A DNA stretch of 64,000 nt from Alcanivorax sp. (GCA_013823245.1 PNLU01000001.1:1-64000); one strand, 5' to 3'. Shown: positions 17,679 to 26,445, counted from the first letter of the stretch. Notes: generated from the sequence alone by a model not told the origin. A program made the numbers and translations.

Positions 17679-19799
17679 TCAGAAACGGTATTCGAAGCCG
17701 GCATACCAGGCGCGTGGACCGCCCGGATTGACGTTGCCGGAGGTCGCCGTCGGGCTCGGCGCCACCACGGCCGTGGCCGAGGCCACATAGACTTCATCAG
17801 TCAGATTCTGCCCCTCGGCAAACAGCCGCAGGCCGTTAGCGAACTCCTGACTGACTACCAGACCCCACAGGGTGTGCGACGGCGCCTGCCATTGGCTGCC
17901 GCCGGTGTTGCTGTAGGTCAGATCATAGCCGCTGACATAGCGCCCGTTCGGCGCAATCACCAGGCCGCCGGGCGTGCTGTAACGCAAGCTCATGAACAGG
18001 GTATGGCGCGGTATGGTGGGCAGGCGACTGTTGCCAAAATCCGGGTCGTCATCAAAGCGGAAATCGGACAGGTTGTACACCGTTTCCAGCATCAGATCCT
18101 CGTGCAGGTGCAGGCCGGTGCCCAACTCGATGCCTTGATGTACGGTGTCACCCCGGGCGTTGAAGATGCCGGTGGCGCCGTCCAGATCCAGATTCAGGAT
18201 CTCGTCTTCGATGCGGGTGTGATACAGCACCAGTTCCCAGTGACCCCGGGACAGCATGCCCCGGGTGCCCAACTCGGCGGTCAATGCGGTTTGCGCGTCA
18301 AGGCTGCCGGGGATCGGATTGTTGCCCAGCTCCGACGACGCCGGCCCTTCGATACTGCGCGCCAGTTGGGCGAAGACCAGCTGGCCAGGGGTCCATTCAA
18401 AGGTGGCCCCGGCTTTGGGCGACAGGCCCTGGTAAGTGACACGGTAGCTGATGTCGTCCGGATTGGCCCGGGGCTGCGGCCCCGTACACTCGGCACACGG
18501 CGGGGGCGCCTCGCGAATAAAGTCGTCAAACGCACGACGCGAGTGCAGCGCCTGCGCGCCGAGGTTCAGACGCCAGCGCTCACTGACCTGCCAGGTTTGC
18601 TCCGCATAGGCCTCCAGTTGCAGTGTGCGCAGCCGCGCGTCGTAGGTCTGGTTACCCTTGCGCTGGCCGTCCGGCGTTTGCTGGAAACGCGCCAGACGGT
18701 CACTGCCCTGCCCGGCCCGCACGCCGGCCACCAGCGTGTGGCCGCCATGCTGTTCCAGCGCATAATCCAGACCCACGCCGTAACTCTCGAGCTCGTTGTC
18801 GATGATGCCGACAAACGGTGTCGGCAGATGATCCAGGCGGCTTCGGGTCACAAAGGCGCTGCTGGTCAGCCGTTGGCGATCATCCATTTGCCACTGGGCG
18901 CGGTTGGCCAGACGCAGGTCCTGCCAGTTGCGATCGGCATCGTATTGCACGTTGTTGGCCGCCGCCTGGCGCCGGGTGTCGCGATTCAGGGTGTGCAGGG
19001 GAATGCCGCCCGCCAGTTCCGTATTCGCTTCGGTCACCATCAGGTAAGTGCGGTTTTCGATATCATCCCGCAGCTGCACCCCCAGGTTGGCGTTGAGGCG
19101 CAGGTTGTTCTGCCGCTGCTGGTCACGGAAGCCTTCCTGCCAGGTGTGATTGATACTGACAAAGTGGTCCAGATCGCCGTCCTGCCCGCCATGGGCCAGC
19201 TGGTTGCGCCGGTAACCGAAACGACCCGCTTCGCTGCGCACCAGCCAGCCTGGCGTGTTCCGCCCCGTGCGGCTGATATAGTTGATCACGCCGCCGGTGG
19301 TGGCCGCCCCCAGCGCCAGCGCGGCCGGGCCGCGATAGACCTCCAGGTGGTCGTAGGCGAGCATGTCCACCAGCTGATTGGTGGTGCCGCCGTCCAGGCT
19401 GCCGAGGATGATGCCGTCCTGGTAAGAACGCACGCCGCGGCCGAAACTGCTGCTGGAAATGCCCGAGCCGCGAATGGACAGCGCCACATCGTCGCCGTTG
19501 TTTTCGCTGCTGACCCACACGCCGGGCACGCGCTTGAAGGCATCTTCCTGATTACCCGCGCGCCCTTCCCGCCAGCGTTCGCTGTCGAGCAGGCTCTGGG
19601 CCCGGCTGGCGCGAAAGAAGTCTTCCAGCTTGTCATCGGCGGTGGCCGCCAGGCCCGGGCGGTCGGGTGCCTGCACCGTGACCGTGTCCAGGCGGGCGCC
19701 GTCCGGGTCTGGCAGGGTCGGGTGACTGGCCAAGAGCGTCGGCGGTACGGCGATCAAAGACACCAGTGCGATCAGGCGGCAGGAAGCGATGCTGGCCAT
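17679..19799 (-). CDS. TonB-dependent outer-membrane receptor, substrate unknown
   Basis: A 706-residue receptor with signal peptide (to about residue 24), TonB box-like ARLDTVTVQAP, plug segments (NQEDAFKRVPGVWVSSENN, LSIRGSGISSSSFGRGVRSY, HLEVYRGPAALALGAATTGGVINYI) and a beta-barrel ending WYAGFEYRF. The plug resembles ferric citrate or siderophore receptors more than the haem receptor downstream. An unusual CAECTG pair sits in a barrel loop (about residue 440). It leads a two-gene operon with the PepSY protein and is divergent from a response regulator, an arrangement seen with PfeA-type receptors. Substrate is unproven. Confidence 0.88.
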   Translation of the reverse strand: MASIASCRLIALVSLIAVPPTLLASHPTLPDPDGARLDTVTVQAPDRPGLAATADDKLEDFFRASRAQSLLDSERWREGRAGNQEDAFKRVPGVWVSSENNGDDVALSIRGSGISSSSFGRGVRSYQDGIILGSLDGGTTNQLVDMLAYDHLEVYRGPAALALGAATTGGVINYISRTGRNTPGWLVRSEAGRFGYRRNQLAHGGQDGDLDHFVSINHTWQEGFRDQQRQNNLRLNANLGVQLRDDIENRTYLMVTEANTELAGGIPLHTLNRDTRRQAAANNVQYDADRNWQDLRLANRAQWQMDDRQRLTSSAFVTRSRLDHLPTPFVGIIDNELESYGVGLDYALEQHGGHTLVAGVRAGQGSDRLARFQQTPDGQRKGNQTYDARLRTLQLEAYAEQTWQVSERWRLNLGAQALHSRRAFDDFIREAPPPCAECTGPQPRANPDDISYRVTYQGLSPKAGATFEWTPGQLVFAQLARSIEGPASSELGNNPIPGSLDAQTALTAELGTRGMLSRGHWELVLYHTRIEDEILNLDLDGATGIFNARGDTVHQGIELGTGLHLHEDLMLETVYNLSDFRFDDDPDFGNSRLPTIPRHTLFMSLRYSTPGGLVIAPNGRYVSGYDLTYSNTGGSQWQAPSHTLWGLVVSQEFANGLRLFAEGQNLTDEVYVASATAVVAPSPTATSGNVNPGGPRAWYAGFEYRF

Positions 19800-19875
19800 T
19801 GCGGCAACCCCGGGGTTTGCGAGGCGGGCATTATCGGGAGCCGGTTGTCACACCTCAATGTGGCAAAGTGTCGCA

Positions 19876-19893
19876 GCCTTGATGTTGCCTTGA
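19876..19893. promoter_or_regulatory. direct repeat, likely OmpR-family regulator site
   Basis: GCCTTGA-TGTT-GCCTTGA: two identical 7-base repeats with an 11-base period, the geometry of OmpR/PhoB-type binding sites. It lies in the shared promoter region of the TonB receptor (start 19799) and the response regulator (start 19958). Confidence 0.6.
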
Positions 19894-19912
19894 CGCGCTC
19901 ATCAGGACGATA

Positions 19913-19935
19913 GTGGTATCCAGAACGGATACCAC
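19913..19935. repeat. 9-bp inverted repeat before the response regulator
   Basis: GTGGTATCC and GGATACCAC are perfect complements around AGAAC, 23 bases before the regulator's start codon. It could be a second operator or a leader hairpin. Confidence 0.55.
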
Positions 19936-19957
19936 AACACACAAGGATCACATTGCC

Positions 19958-20656
19958 ATGACCCGACCGCTGGAAAAACTTGCCATTCTGCTGGTGGAAG
20001 ACCATCGCCAACTGGCCCAGACCGTGGTCGAGTACCTCGAAGAACTGGGGGCCTCGGCCGACTATGCGGGCGACGGCGCCCTGGCGCGCTCCCTGTTGCG
20101 CGAGCATCATTACGATCTGATCCTGCTCGACATCATGTTGCCCGGCGAAGACGGATACTCGCTGTGCGAGTACCTGCGCCACGACCTCACCCTGGACACG
20201 CCGGTCATCTTCCTGACCGCCCGTGATCAGCTGGACGACAAACTGGAAGGCTTCCGCCGCGGCGGGGACGATTATCTGATCAAGCCGTTTGCCCTGCCGG
20301 AACTGTCCGCCCGCATTCAGGCGCTGGTGCGCCGCGAGCGACGCGAAGTCGCACCGCATATTCTTTCGGTCGCTGATCTGGAGCTGGACCCGGCTCGTCA
20401 GGAAGTCCGTCGGGCAGGACAGGTGTTGAGGTTGTCACCCACCGCCTTCCGTATCCTGCGCATCCTGATGCGGGAAACGCCGAAGGTGGTCAGCCGGGAG
20501 CAACTGGAGCAGGAACTCTGGGGCGACCTGGTACCGGACTCCGATGCCCTGCGCAGCCACCTCTATAACCTGCGCAAGGCCGTGGACAAGCCGTTTGACG
20601 TTCACCTGCTGGAAACCATGCCGGGCGTCGGCTTCTGCATTCGCGAACCGGCCTGA
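19958..20656 (+). CDS. OmpR/PhoB-family response regulator
   Basis: A 232-residue two-domain regulator. The receiver domain has the acidic pair (VEDH at residues 13-16), the phosphorylation site Asp58 (LILLDIMLP), Thr in FLTARD and Lys in IKPFALPEL. The C-terminal winged helix (residues 130-230) includes LSPTAFRILRILMRE and the wing sequence LLETMPGVGFCI. ATG 19958 is chosen over an earlier in-frame codon because AAGGA precedes it and it begins the domain. It is divergent from the TonB receptor and convergent with the kinase; it probably controls the receptor. Confidence 0.92.
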   Translation: MTRPLEKLAILLVEDHRQLAQTVVEYLEELGASADYAGDGALARSLLREHHYDLILLDIMLPGEDGYSLCEYLRHDLTLDTPVIFLTARDQLDDKLEGFRRGGDDYLIKPFALPELSARIQALVRRERREVAPHILSVADLELDPARQEVRRAGQVLRLSPTAFRILRILMRETPKVVSREQLEQELWGDLVPDSDALRSHLYNLRKAVDKPFDVHLLETMPGVGFCIREPA

Positions 20657-20669
20657 CCAAACGACTTGA

Positions 20670-21974
20670 TCAGAACCGGGTCCAGGTCTGCCACGCCGGG
20701 AAGGTAATGCGGACCTGGGTCCCGTGACCCAGTTCACTGGCCACATCCAGCTTCCAGCGGAAACGCTCGCACAGGCGCTGAACAATGGCCAGTCCCAGAC
20801 CGTGGCCCCCTTCCTTATTCCCCGCACCGCGTTCGAACGGTTGCAGCAGACGTTCCAGATCTTCCGGATTGATCCCCGGGCCGGTGTCACGCACCAGCAC
20901 CTCATGACGCCCGACAATCACCTGCACACTGCCAGAATTGGTGTAGTTGATCGCGTTGCGCACCAGGTTGGTCACGACAATGGACACGACCTGTTCCGGC
21001 GCAGTCAGCTTGAGCATGGCACGCTGTTCGCACACCAGCTCCACCCGCTTGTTATCCGCCAGCGGTTGCAGCCGCTCCACCAGGTTCAGGACCAGGTCGT
21101 TGACGATAAGACGGTCTTCGGGCAGGTCACGATGCTCGCTGCGTGCCAGCAACAGCAGCGTCGCAATCAGAGATTCCATGTCCTCGACCGTGTCCTCGAT
21201 GCGCTGCACTGAAGGCGTTTCCGGGAAGCGTGCCGCCAGCAGCGCCAGATTGGCCTGAATCACCGCGAGCGGCGTGCGCAGCTCATGGCTGGCATCGCGG
21301 GTGAACTGGCGCTCGCGCTCGACAAAGTCGAGCAGCCGGTCGGCGTAGGCTTCCAGCGCCGCCACCAGCACGGCCACCTCGGAGTCCGCTTCCGCCTCGA
21401 TCTCGTCAAACGCCGGGCGCGCCGCCCTGGGGTCGGTGATCGGCGCCCCGCGCAGCACCTCCGCCAGCTGCACCAGCGGTGACATCAATTGCCGCGACTT
21501 GCGCCACGACAGGAACGACATCAGATAGATCACCAGCAACACCCCGGTCAACGGCAGCACGCCGAAGACCAGCGCCAGCGCGGACACGCGGCGCTCGTCG
21601 AAGATCAGGTACAGGCGCGCCTCAGGATTGGTGCGGTACTCGACGTACACCAGGGGGCGATCATCGTTCAGATCCACACGATGGTAACCGGGGGTCAGCG
21701 GCTCGAAGTTCTGCGGTACCGTATCGGGCCCGCCGTCAGCATCAACCAGCAGGCCGAGCAGGTGGCGGGTGTTGGGGCGGGGGACATTCGGGTCGGCGTC
21801 GTAGAGGCTCCAGAAATGCTCTGCTTCCAGCTTCAGCGCCTGCTTGACCAGCACATGTTCGATAATCTTGGCGGTCGCCATGACCCCGAGCACGGTGGCC
21901 AGACTGATCAGCACCACCTGCATCAGATACACGCGTGTCAGGCGGTGCTGTACGCCCGTCCGGCGTTTTGGCAT
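20670..21974 (-). CDS. sensor histidine kinase
   Basis: A 434-residue kinase: helix 1 (residues 15-35), a periplasmic sensor of about 95 residues, helix 2 (130-155), a HAMP-like linker, the phospho-acceptor His230 in RDASHELRTPLAVI, and an ATPase domain with NLVRNAINYT (N box), RDTGPGI (G1) and GGHGLGLAIV (G2). It is encoded on the strand opposite the response regulator, ending 13 bases from it. That tail-to-tail layout is unusual for a cognate pair, yet no other regulator is near. The signal is unknown. Confidence 0.92.
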   Translation of the reverse strand: MPKRRTGVQHRLTRVYLMQVVLISLATVLGVMATAKIIEHVLVKQALKLEAEHFWSLYDADPNVPRPNTRHLLGLLVDADGGPDTVPQNFEPLTPGYHRVDLNDDRPLVYVEYRTNPEARLYLIFDERRVSALALVFGVLPLTGVLLVIYLMSFLSWRKSRQLMSPLVQLAEVLRGAPITDPRAARPAFDEIEAEADSEVAVLVAALEAYADRLLDFVERERQFTRDASHELRTPLAVIQANLALLAARFPETPSVQRIEDTVEDMESLIATLLLLARSEHRDLPEDRLIVNDLVLNLVERLQPLADNKRVELVCEQRAMLKLTAPEQVVSIVVTNLVRNAINYTNSGSVQVIVGRHEVLVRDTGPGINPEDLERLLQPFERGAGNKEGGHGLGLAIVQRLCERFRWKLDVASELGHGTQVRITFPAWQTWTRF

Positions 21975-21989
21975 GGCGACTGTTCCTGT

Positions 21990-23018
21990 TTAGTCGGGGC
22001 GGGTAAAACGATAGTGCCCCACGAACCACTCTTCACCGCCACGATAAGCGAAAAGCTCAGAGCAGGCCATGAAAAACATGCGCCAGCGCTGCAGCCAGAT
22101 TTTTGCCTCCTCGGCACCGTAGGTCGCCGCCAGCACCGGCATCAATTCGTCTTTCTGGCGGTCAGTATTGTCCAGCCAGGCTTCCAGGGTGCGGGAATAA
22201 TGAACACCGTTGACGCGCCATTTTTCTTCCAGCGTCAAACGCTCCTGGCAGCGCTCCAGCAGGTCCCAGGACGGCATGACCCCGCCGGTAAAGAACATGC
22301 GCCCCATCCAGTTGGCCTCTCCTTCCACCTCGAACGGGTAGAACACCTGGTCGTGGCAAAAGATATGCACAAACAGCTTGCCGCCGGGCACCAGCCAGCC
22401 GTGGATACGATGCATGAGTTCGCGGTGGTTGCGCATGTGCTCGAACATCTCCACCGATACCACCCGATCGAACTGACCTTCCGGATTGAAGGTCGCCGCG
22501 TCAGCCGTAATCACGGTGAGATTGGTCAGCCCGCGCTCACGTGCGCGCTGGTCGATGAACGCCTTCTGCGACGCCGAGTTGGACACACTCGTGATCTGGC
22601 TGCCCGGATACTGCTGCGCCATCCACAACGACAATGAACCCCAGCCGCAGCCCAGTTCCAGAATACGCTGCCCGTTATCCAGCTCGGCGCGTTCGCAGGT
22701 CAGTTTCAGCATCGCCACTTCCGCCTGCTCCAGCGTCAGGGTCGTGTCATCCCAGATGCAGCTGGAATATTTGAGGTGCGGACCCAGCGCGCGCAGATAA
22801 AAGACGGCCGGCACTTCGTAGTGCTGATCATTGGCCGCCTGCTGCTGTTCTGCGACCGGCCCTGCAGCCAGCTGCGCCATCAACGCCGTCTTGCGTGCCT
22901 CGACCTGCACCGGATCGCCCGCCTGTTCCAGACGCAATCGCTGCCCGAGCATCTTGCGGATACCAAAACGGATAAGGCTGTCGGGCACCCAACGGCGCTC
23001 TGCCAGATTAATGACCAT
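21990..23018 (-). CDS. cyclopropane-fatty-acid-synthase-like SAM methyltransferase
   Basis: A 342-residue methyltransferase of the CFA/mycolic-acid class. Seen are QHYEVPAVFYLRALGPHLKYS, the SAM motif ILELGCGWGSLSLWMA, SVEMFEHMRN and YHFEV-like FYPFEVEGEANWMG. CFA synthases add a methylene from SAM across acyl-chain double bonds. It is somewhat shorter than E. coli Cfa (382), and its company (DUF1295, DUF2878, chalcone-isomerase-like) is that of a variant clade that may make other modified acyl chains. It overlaps the DUF1295 gene by 11 bases. Confidence 0.88.
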   Translation of the reverse strand: MVINLAERRWVPDSLIRFGIRKMLGQRLRLEQAGDPVQVEARKTALMAQLAAGPVAEQQQAANDQHYEVPAVFYLRALGPHLKYSSCIWDDTTLTLEQAEVAMLKLTCERAELDNGQRILELGCGWGSLSLWMAQQYPGSQITSVSNSASQKAFIDQRARERGLTNLTVITADAATFNPEGQFDRVVSVEMFEHMRNHRELMHRIHGWLVPGGKLFVHIFCHDQVFYPFEVEGEANWMGRMFFTGGVMPSWDLLERCQERLTLEEKWRVNGVHYSRTLEAWLDNTDRQKDELMPVLAATYGAEEAKIWLQRWRMFFMACSELFAYRGGEEWFVGHYRFTRPD

Positions 23019-23787
23019 GACGGGGTCTCCAGGGGATAAATGCGCTGGTGGTGCGCTGGTATTCGCGGTAATCCTCGCCGCGACTTTTCAAAGCCTGCCG
23101 TTCTGTATAGGGAATACCCGTTACAAACCACAGGAACAGGAACATCATGACCGGTGCCAGCCACAGCCAACCGGCCCCGGCAGCACCGATGGCCAGCACG
23201 GGATAGCTGAACCAGTGCAGCCATTCGAAAAAGTAATTGGGATGGCGGGAATAACGCCACAGCCCTTCGCGACACGTCTTGCCGCGATTCAGCGGGTTAC
23301 GGCGAAACCGATCCAGTTGCCGGTCCGCCTCCCGCTCGCCCAGCAACGCCACCACGCCGATACTGGTCCCCAGTACCAGCGCCCAGACCACCAGGGGCCC
23401 GGGGTGCGAGGCAATGACCCAGGCAGGCAAGGCAAACAGCCAGGCCAGCAATCCCTGCCCGAGGAAAAAGAACAAGTGGAAAATATTGATGCGCTCGCCC
23501 AGCGCTTCACGCATGGCGGCGTAACGCCCTTCCTCATGATCTTCTGCCAGCACCCGGCGCAGGATGTGCCCGCCGAGCCGGAGCGACCAGAAGCCGATGA
23601 GCGCACCCGTTACCACCCTGAGCAACCAGGGACCGTCACCCGCCAGGAGATAGAAGATCGATGTCACGCCGACACCGAAAGACCAGATCACGTCGGCATG
23701 CGCAGCGTTCAACGTGCGGCATTGCACCCACCACCCAAGCAGGCATACCAGCGTCAGGCCCAGCGCGGCGACCCACAGCACAGTCAT
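23008..23787 (-). CDS. DUF1295 membrane protein (steroid 5-alpha-reductase-like)
   Basis: A 259-residue integral membrane protein with about six helices. The C-terminal part carries the family pattern GLWRYSRHPNYFFEWLHWFSY followed by ERQALKSRGEDYREYQRTTSAFIPW. This matches DUF1295, part of the steroid 5-alpha-reductase/isoprenylcysteine methyltransferase fold family, which acts on lipid double bonds or thiols. The overlap with the CFA-like gene suggests they act on the same lipid. Confidence 0.87.
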   Translation of the reverse strand: MTVLWVAALGLTLVCLLGWWVQCRTLNAAHADVIWSFGVGVTSIFYLLAGDGPWLLRVVTGALIGFWSLRLGGHILRRVLAEDHEEGRYAAMREALGERINIFHLFFFLGQGLLAWLFALPAWVIASHPGPLVVWALVLGTSIGVVALLGEREADRQLDRFRRNPLNRGKTCREGLWRYSRHPNYFFEWLHWFSYPVLAIGAAGAGWLWLAPVMMFLFLWFVTGIPYTERQALKSRGEDYREYQRTTSAFIPWRPRHGH

Positions 23788-23802
23788 TCGCTCACCCTTC
23801 CA

Positions 23803-24390
23803 TCAGGCCAACCCATGTCCACCTCGCCCGGTATCTTCGCGGTCCTGGTGATTGCTCGCGCCGGGCCCGGAAGGTGGACGTGTGGCCCACCACGCCAGCG
23901 CGGGCACAATGACCGCCCACAGCGCGCCGTAGGCAAATACCAGTGCAACCAGTCCCGCAGGCGCTTCCGCCGCGCCCAGGCGCACTCCGGCCACCACCGA
24001 CCCCGCACTGCCCAGGGCGCCAAACGCGGCCGCCAAACGGGGGCGTCCGCACAGCCATGCCAGGCTATGATTGAAGGTGACGGCAAAACCGCACCAAAGC
24101 ACCAGAATCCAGAGCGGCGGCAGACCTGCAGACCATTGCAGCCGATATTCGATCACCCCGGCGGCCAGCCACAGCGGCTCCACAGCCAGCCCCACCGCCA
24201 GGCCGGCGGCCGCCATTCGCAAGTCACTCTGCCAGGCGCTGCCGTGCCACCATGCCCACAACAGCATTGCGGCCAGCGCCACCAGCACGGGCCACTGCAC
24301 ACCGCGGGCCGCGCCCAGAATGGCGGCGAACCAGAGGCACTGGAAAATGACAAAATTGCCGATCACGGCACTACGCAAGGATGTTTTCAT
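23803..24390 (-). CDS. DUF2878 membrane protein
   Basis: A 195-residue protein with about five hydrophobic helices and a polar, disordered C terminus. FVIFQCLWFAAILGAARG near the start and the central GLAVEPLWLAAGVIEY and LWCGFAVTFNHSLAWL segments fit DUF2878. Function is unknown. It is the first gene of the minus-strand lipid operon, 15 bases before the DUF1295 gene. Confidence 0.83.
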   Translation of the reverse strand: MKTSLRSAVIGNFVIFQCLWFAAILGAARGVQWPVLVALAAMLLWAWWHGSAWQSDLRMAAAGLAVGLAVEPLWLAAGVIEYRLQWSAGLPPLWILVLWCGFAVTFNHSLAWLCGRPRLAAAFGALGSAGSVVAGVRLGAAEAPAGLVALVFAYGALWAVIVPALAWWATRPPSGPGASNHQDREDTGRGGHGLA

Positions 24391-24422
24391 CCGTGCATGC
24401 TTTCACGCGGATCATGAATGGC

Positions 24423-24452
24423 CTGTGAAGCCCTGATCGCCATGCTTCACAG
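24423..24452. promoter_or_regulatory. 9-bp inverted repeat in the divergent lipid-cluster promoter
   Basis: CTGTGAAGC (24423-24431) and GCTTCACAG (24444-24452) are perfect complements 12 bases apart, between the divergent DUF2878 and NTF2-like genes (94-base gap). Its position makes it a candidate operator for both half-operons. No regulator gene is adjacent. Confidence 0.5.
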
Positions 24453-24484
24453 CCGGTTCACCACTTCAGGCGCACATTGCGCCG

Positions 24485-25054
24485 ATGACAACACGATACC
24501 TGATTGCCCTGCTCGTCCTATTCGGCCTCATCGCCACGTCCGGCTGTGCCGGTCGTGAGCGCATGCCCGATTTTGCCGGTGACTATATGGCCGCTCTGGA
24601 CCGTTTCCCGGCGGTGGTGCCGGACGACCCGGACGCTGCGGTGGCACGCTTTGTCAGTGTCTTTACCCACCTCACTGACGACGATGTCGGCGAACGCGCC
24701 CGGCGTGCCTACGCCGAAACACTGTTCTTCAACGACACCCTGCACAGCGCCACTGACCGCGACACGCTGGTGGGCTATCTGGAGGCTACCGGCGCCGCTG
24801 TTGATGACATTGAAGTGGATTTGCTCAGCTGGACCCTGGACGGTGGTGACCTCTATGTGCGCTGGGGTATGCGCACCCGGTTCACGGTGACCCGGCGCGC
24901 CATCGACAGCTACACCGTCGGGATGACCCACCTGCGCTTCAATGAAGCCGGGGAAATCGTTCTGCACCAGGACTTCTGGGACAGCACCCAGGGGTTTTAT
25001 CAGCACCTGCCCGTTGTTGGCGGCATGGTGCGCTGGATCAGGGGCCGTTTATGA
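24485..25054 (+). CDS. NTF2-like (SnoaL-type) lipoprotein
   Basis: A 189-residue protein with a lipoprotein-like signal (LIATSGCAG, Cys about residue 21). The mature part has the nuclear-transport-factor-2-like pattern: RRAYAETLFFNDTLHSATDRDTLVGYLEAT, then a sheet-rich half ending GMTHLRFNEAGEIVLHQDFWDS. Such folds act as small enzymes or lipid-binding cups. It overlaps the chalcone-isomerase-like gene by four bases (ATGA). Confidence 0.82.
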   Translation: MTTRYLIALLVLFGLIATSGCAGRERMPDFAGDYMAALDRFPAVVPDDPDAAVARFVSVFTHLTDDDVGERARRAYAETLFFNDTLHSATDRDTLVGYLEATGAAVDDIEVDLLSWTLDGGDLYVRWGMRTRFTVTRRAIDSYTVGMTHLRFNEAGEIVLHQDFWDSTQGFYQHLPVVGGMVRWIRGRL

Positions 25055-25605
25055 CCTTGTTTCGTCACCTGTCGATCGTCACCTGCTGCCTGGCCCTCGC
25101 GACGGCGCCCGCAAGTACCCCGGCCAAGCCGGACCCGACGTCCTGGCTGGAAGATCAGGGGGTGACCCTGACGGAATGCGGTCGCGGTATCGTCCGCGCC
25201 CTGCGCGTTATTCGTGTTGGCGATGCTGTGCTGTATCGCGATGATTGCAGCCGCAACAGTGAGCCCATGGAAGCCCCCCTGCGACTGCAATTCTCCTACC
25301 GGCGGGACGTGCCCGGGGATGCGTTCGGTCAGGCGGCGGAAGCGATGATTGAACGCAACGTCAGTGCCGACACCTTTGCCGGCCTGAGAGAGCGTCTGCA
25401 GGTTTTCAATGCCAACTATCGCGATATTGGCGACGGTGATACCTACCAGCTTGACTACGGCACCGACGGCACCCTGCTGCTGAGCCTCAATGGCGAATTG
25501 CTGGCCACGGAGGAAGGAGACGAGTTCGCCCAGAGCTATCTGACCATCTGGTTCGGCGAGCGTCCCTACAATGACCGACTGAAACGGGATCTGCTCGGTC
25601 GCTGA
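25051..25605 (+). CDS. chalcone-isomerase-like secreted protein
   Basis: A 184-residue protein with a signal peptide (to about residue 25). The pattern LTECGRGIVRALRVIRVGDAVLY, LRLQFSYRRDVPGDAFGQAAE and YLTIWFGERPYNDRLKRDLLG fits the bacterial chalcone-isomerase-fold family. These are not thought to make flavonoids; they may bind or isomerise fatty acids in the periplasm. Translationally coupled to the NTF2-like gene. Confidence 0.82.
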   Translation: MTLFRHLSIVTCCLALATAPASTPAKPDPTSWLEDQGVTLTECGRGIVRALRVIRVGDAVLYRDDCSRNSEPMEAPLRLQFSYRRDVPGDAFGQAAEAMIERNVSADTFAGLRERLQVFNANYRDIGDGDTYQLDYGTDGTLLLSLNGELLATEEGDEFAQSYLTIWFGERPYNDRLKRDLLGR

Positions 25606-25667
25606 GCCGCGACTACCCCCACCACGGCACCTGCGCTAGACTGCCCGCATAACATACCGGGGGGCGC

Positions 25668-26429
25668 ATGGGATTCTGGAATCAGCCACTGGACAAGGAC
25701 CCGCTTCAGGACAACGCACCAGAGGTGACCAGCCAGGATCGCCTGCGGGGTATCAGCCGTGCCACACAGCTGACCCTGATGGTGCTGCTGGTGTCCGTCA
25801 CGGTAACGGCGATCAGCATTCTGGCGACCGGAGAGCGCAACTGGGTGTTCGCCCTGGGGCTGTCGGTGCTGATCCCGCTGCTGATCATGCCCGCTGTGAT
25901 CTATCCGGTAAGCTGTATCAACGCCTCGCTGCAACGTCATAACCAGCACCTGCGCCAACTGGCACGACACGACCACTTGACCGGCCTCTACAATCGCCCC
26001 TACATGCTCAATATGCTGGAGCGCGAGCTGGCGCTGAGCAGCCGCCATGACTATGCGGTGTCCGTGGTCCTGATCGATCTGCAGAATAACCGCGACATCA
26101 TCGACCAGCTCGGCCGTCATGCCTCAGACAAGGCCATGCAGGTGCTGGCACGCGAAGTGCGGGCACAGATTCGCGAAAGCGACCTGTTCGGCCGTTTTGA
26201 AGGTGCGCAATTCATTCTGGTACTGCCGCACACCAGCCTGCGAGATGCCATGCGTATCAGCGACAGCCTGCGCGAGCGTCTGGCAAAGCAACAGGTGCAA
26301 GGCAACGAAGTACGCATTTCTCTGCGCGCCTGCTGTGGCGTCGCCTCCACGGACACCAGCAGCCGTGCCCTGCAAAACCTGCTGAACGACGCCGATTACG
26401 CGCTGTACACCGCGCGCGGGAACCTCTGA
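25668..26429 (+). CDS. membrane-anchored degenerate GGDEF protein
   Basis: A 253-residue protein: two membrane helices (about residues 33-55 and 60-85), then a diguanylate-cyclase-like domain starting LARHDHLTGLYNRPYMLNMLE. The active-site GGDEF loop reads EGAQF (in FGRFEGAQFILVLP), so the metal-binding acidic residues are lost. The end (CCGVAS, DADYALYTARG) is otherwise family-like. It is probably inactive as a cyclase and may act by binding nucleotide or partner proteins. Confidence 0.88.
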   Translation: MGFWNQPLDKDPLQDNAPEVTSQDRLRGISRATQLTLMVLLVSVTVTAISILATGERNWVFALGLSVLIPLLIMPAVIYPVSCINASLQRHNQHLRQLARHDHLTGLYNRPYMLNMLERELALSSRHDYAVSVVLIDLQNNRDIIDQLGRHASDKAMQVLAREVRAQIRESDLFGRFEGAQFILVLPHTSLRDAMRISDSLRERLAKQQVQGNEVRISLRACCGVASTDTSSRALQNLLNDADYALYTARGNL

Positions 26430-26445
26430 ATCGCCAGAGGGCACC

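Noticed and set aside
16620..19913. Plus-strand open frame of 1097 codons
   Set aside because: It lies opposite the PepSY and TonB receptor genes, both of which have clear domains. The translation is Gln/His/Ala-rich and unlike any protein family.
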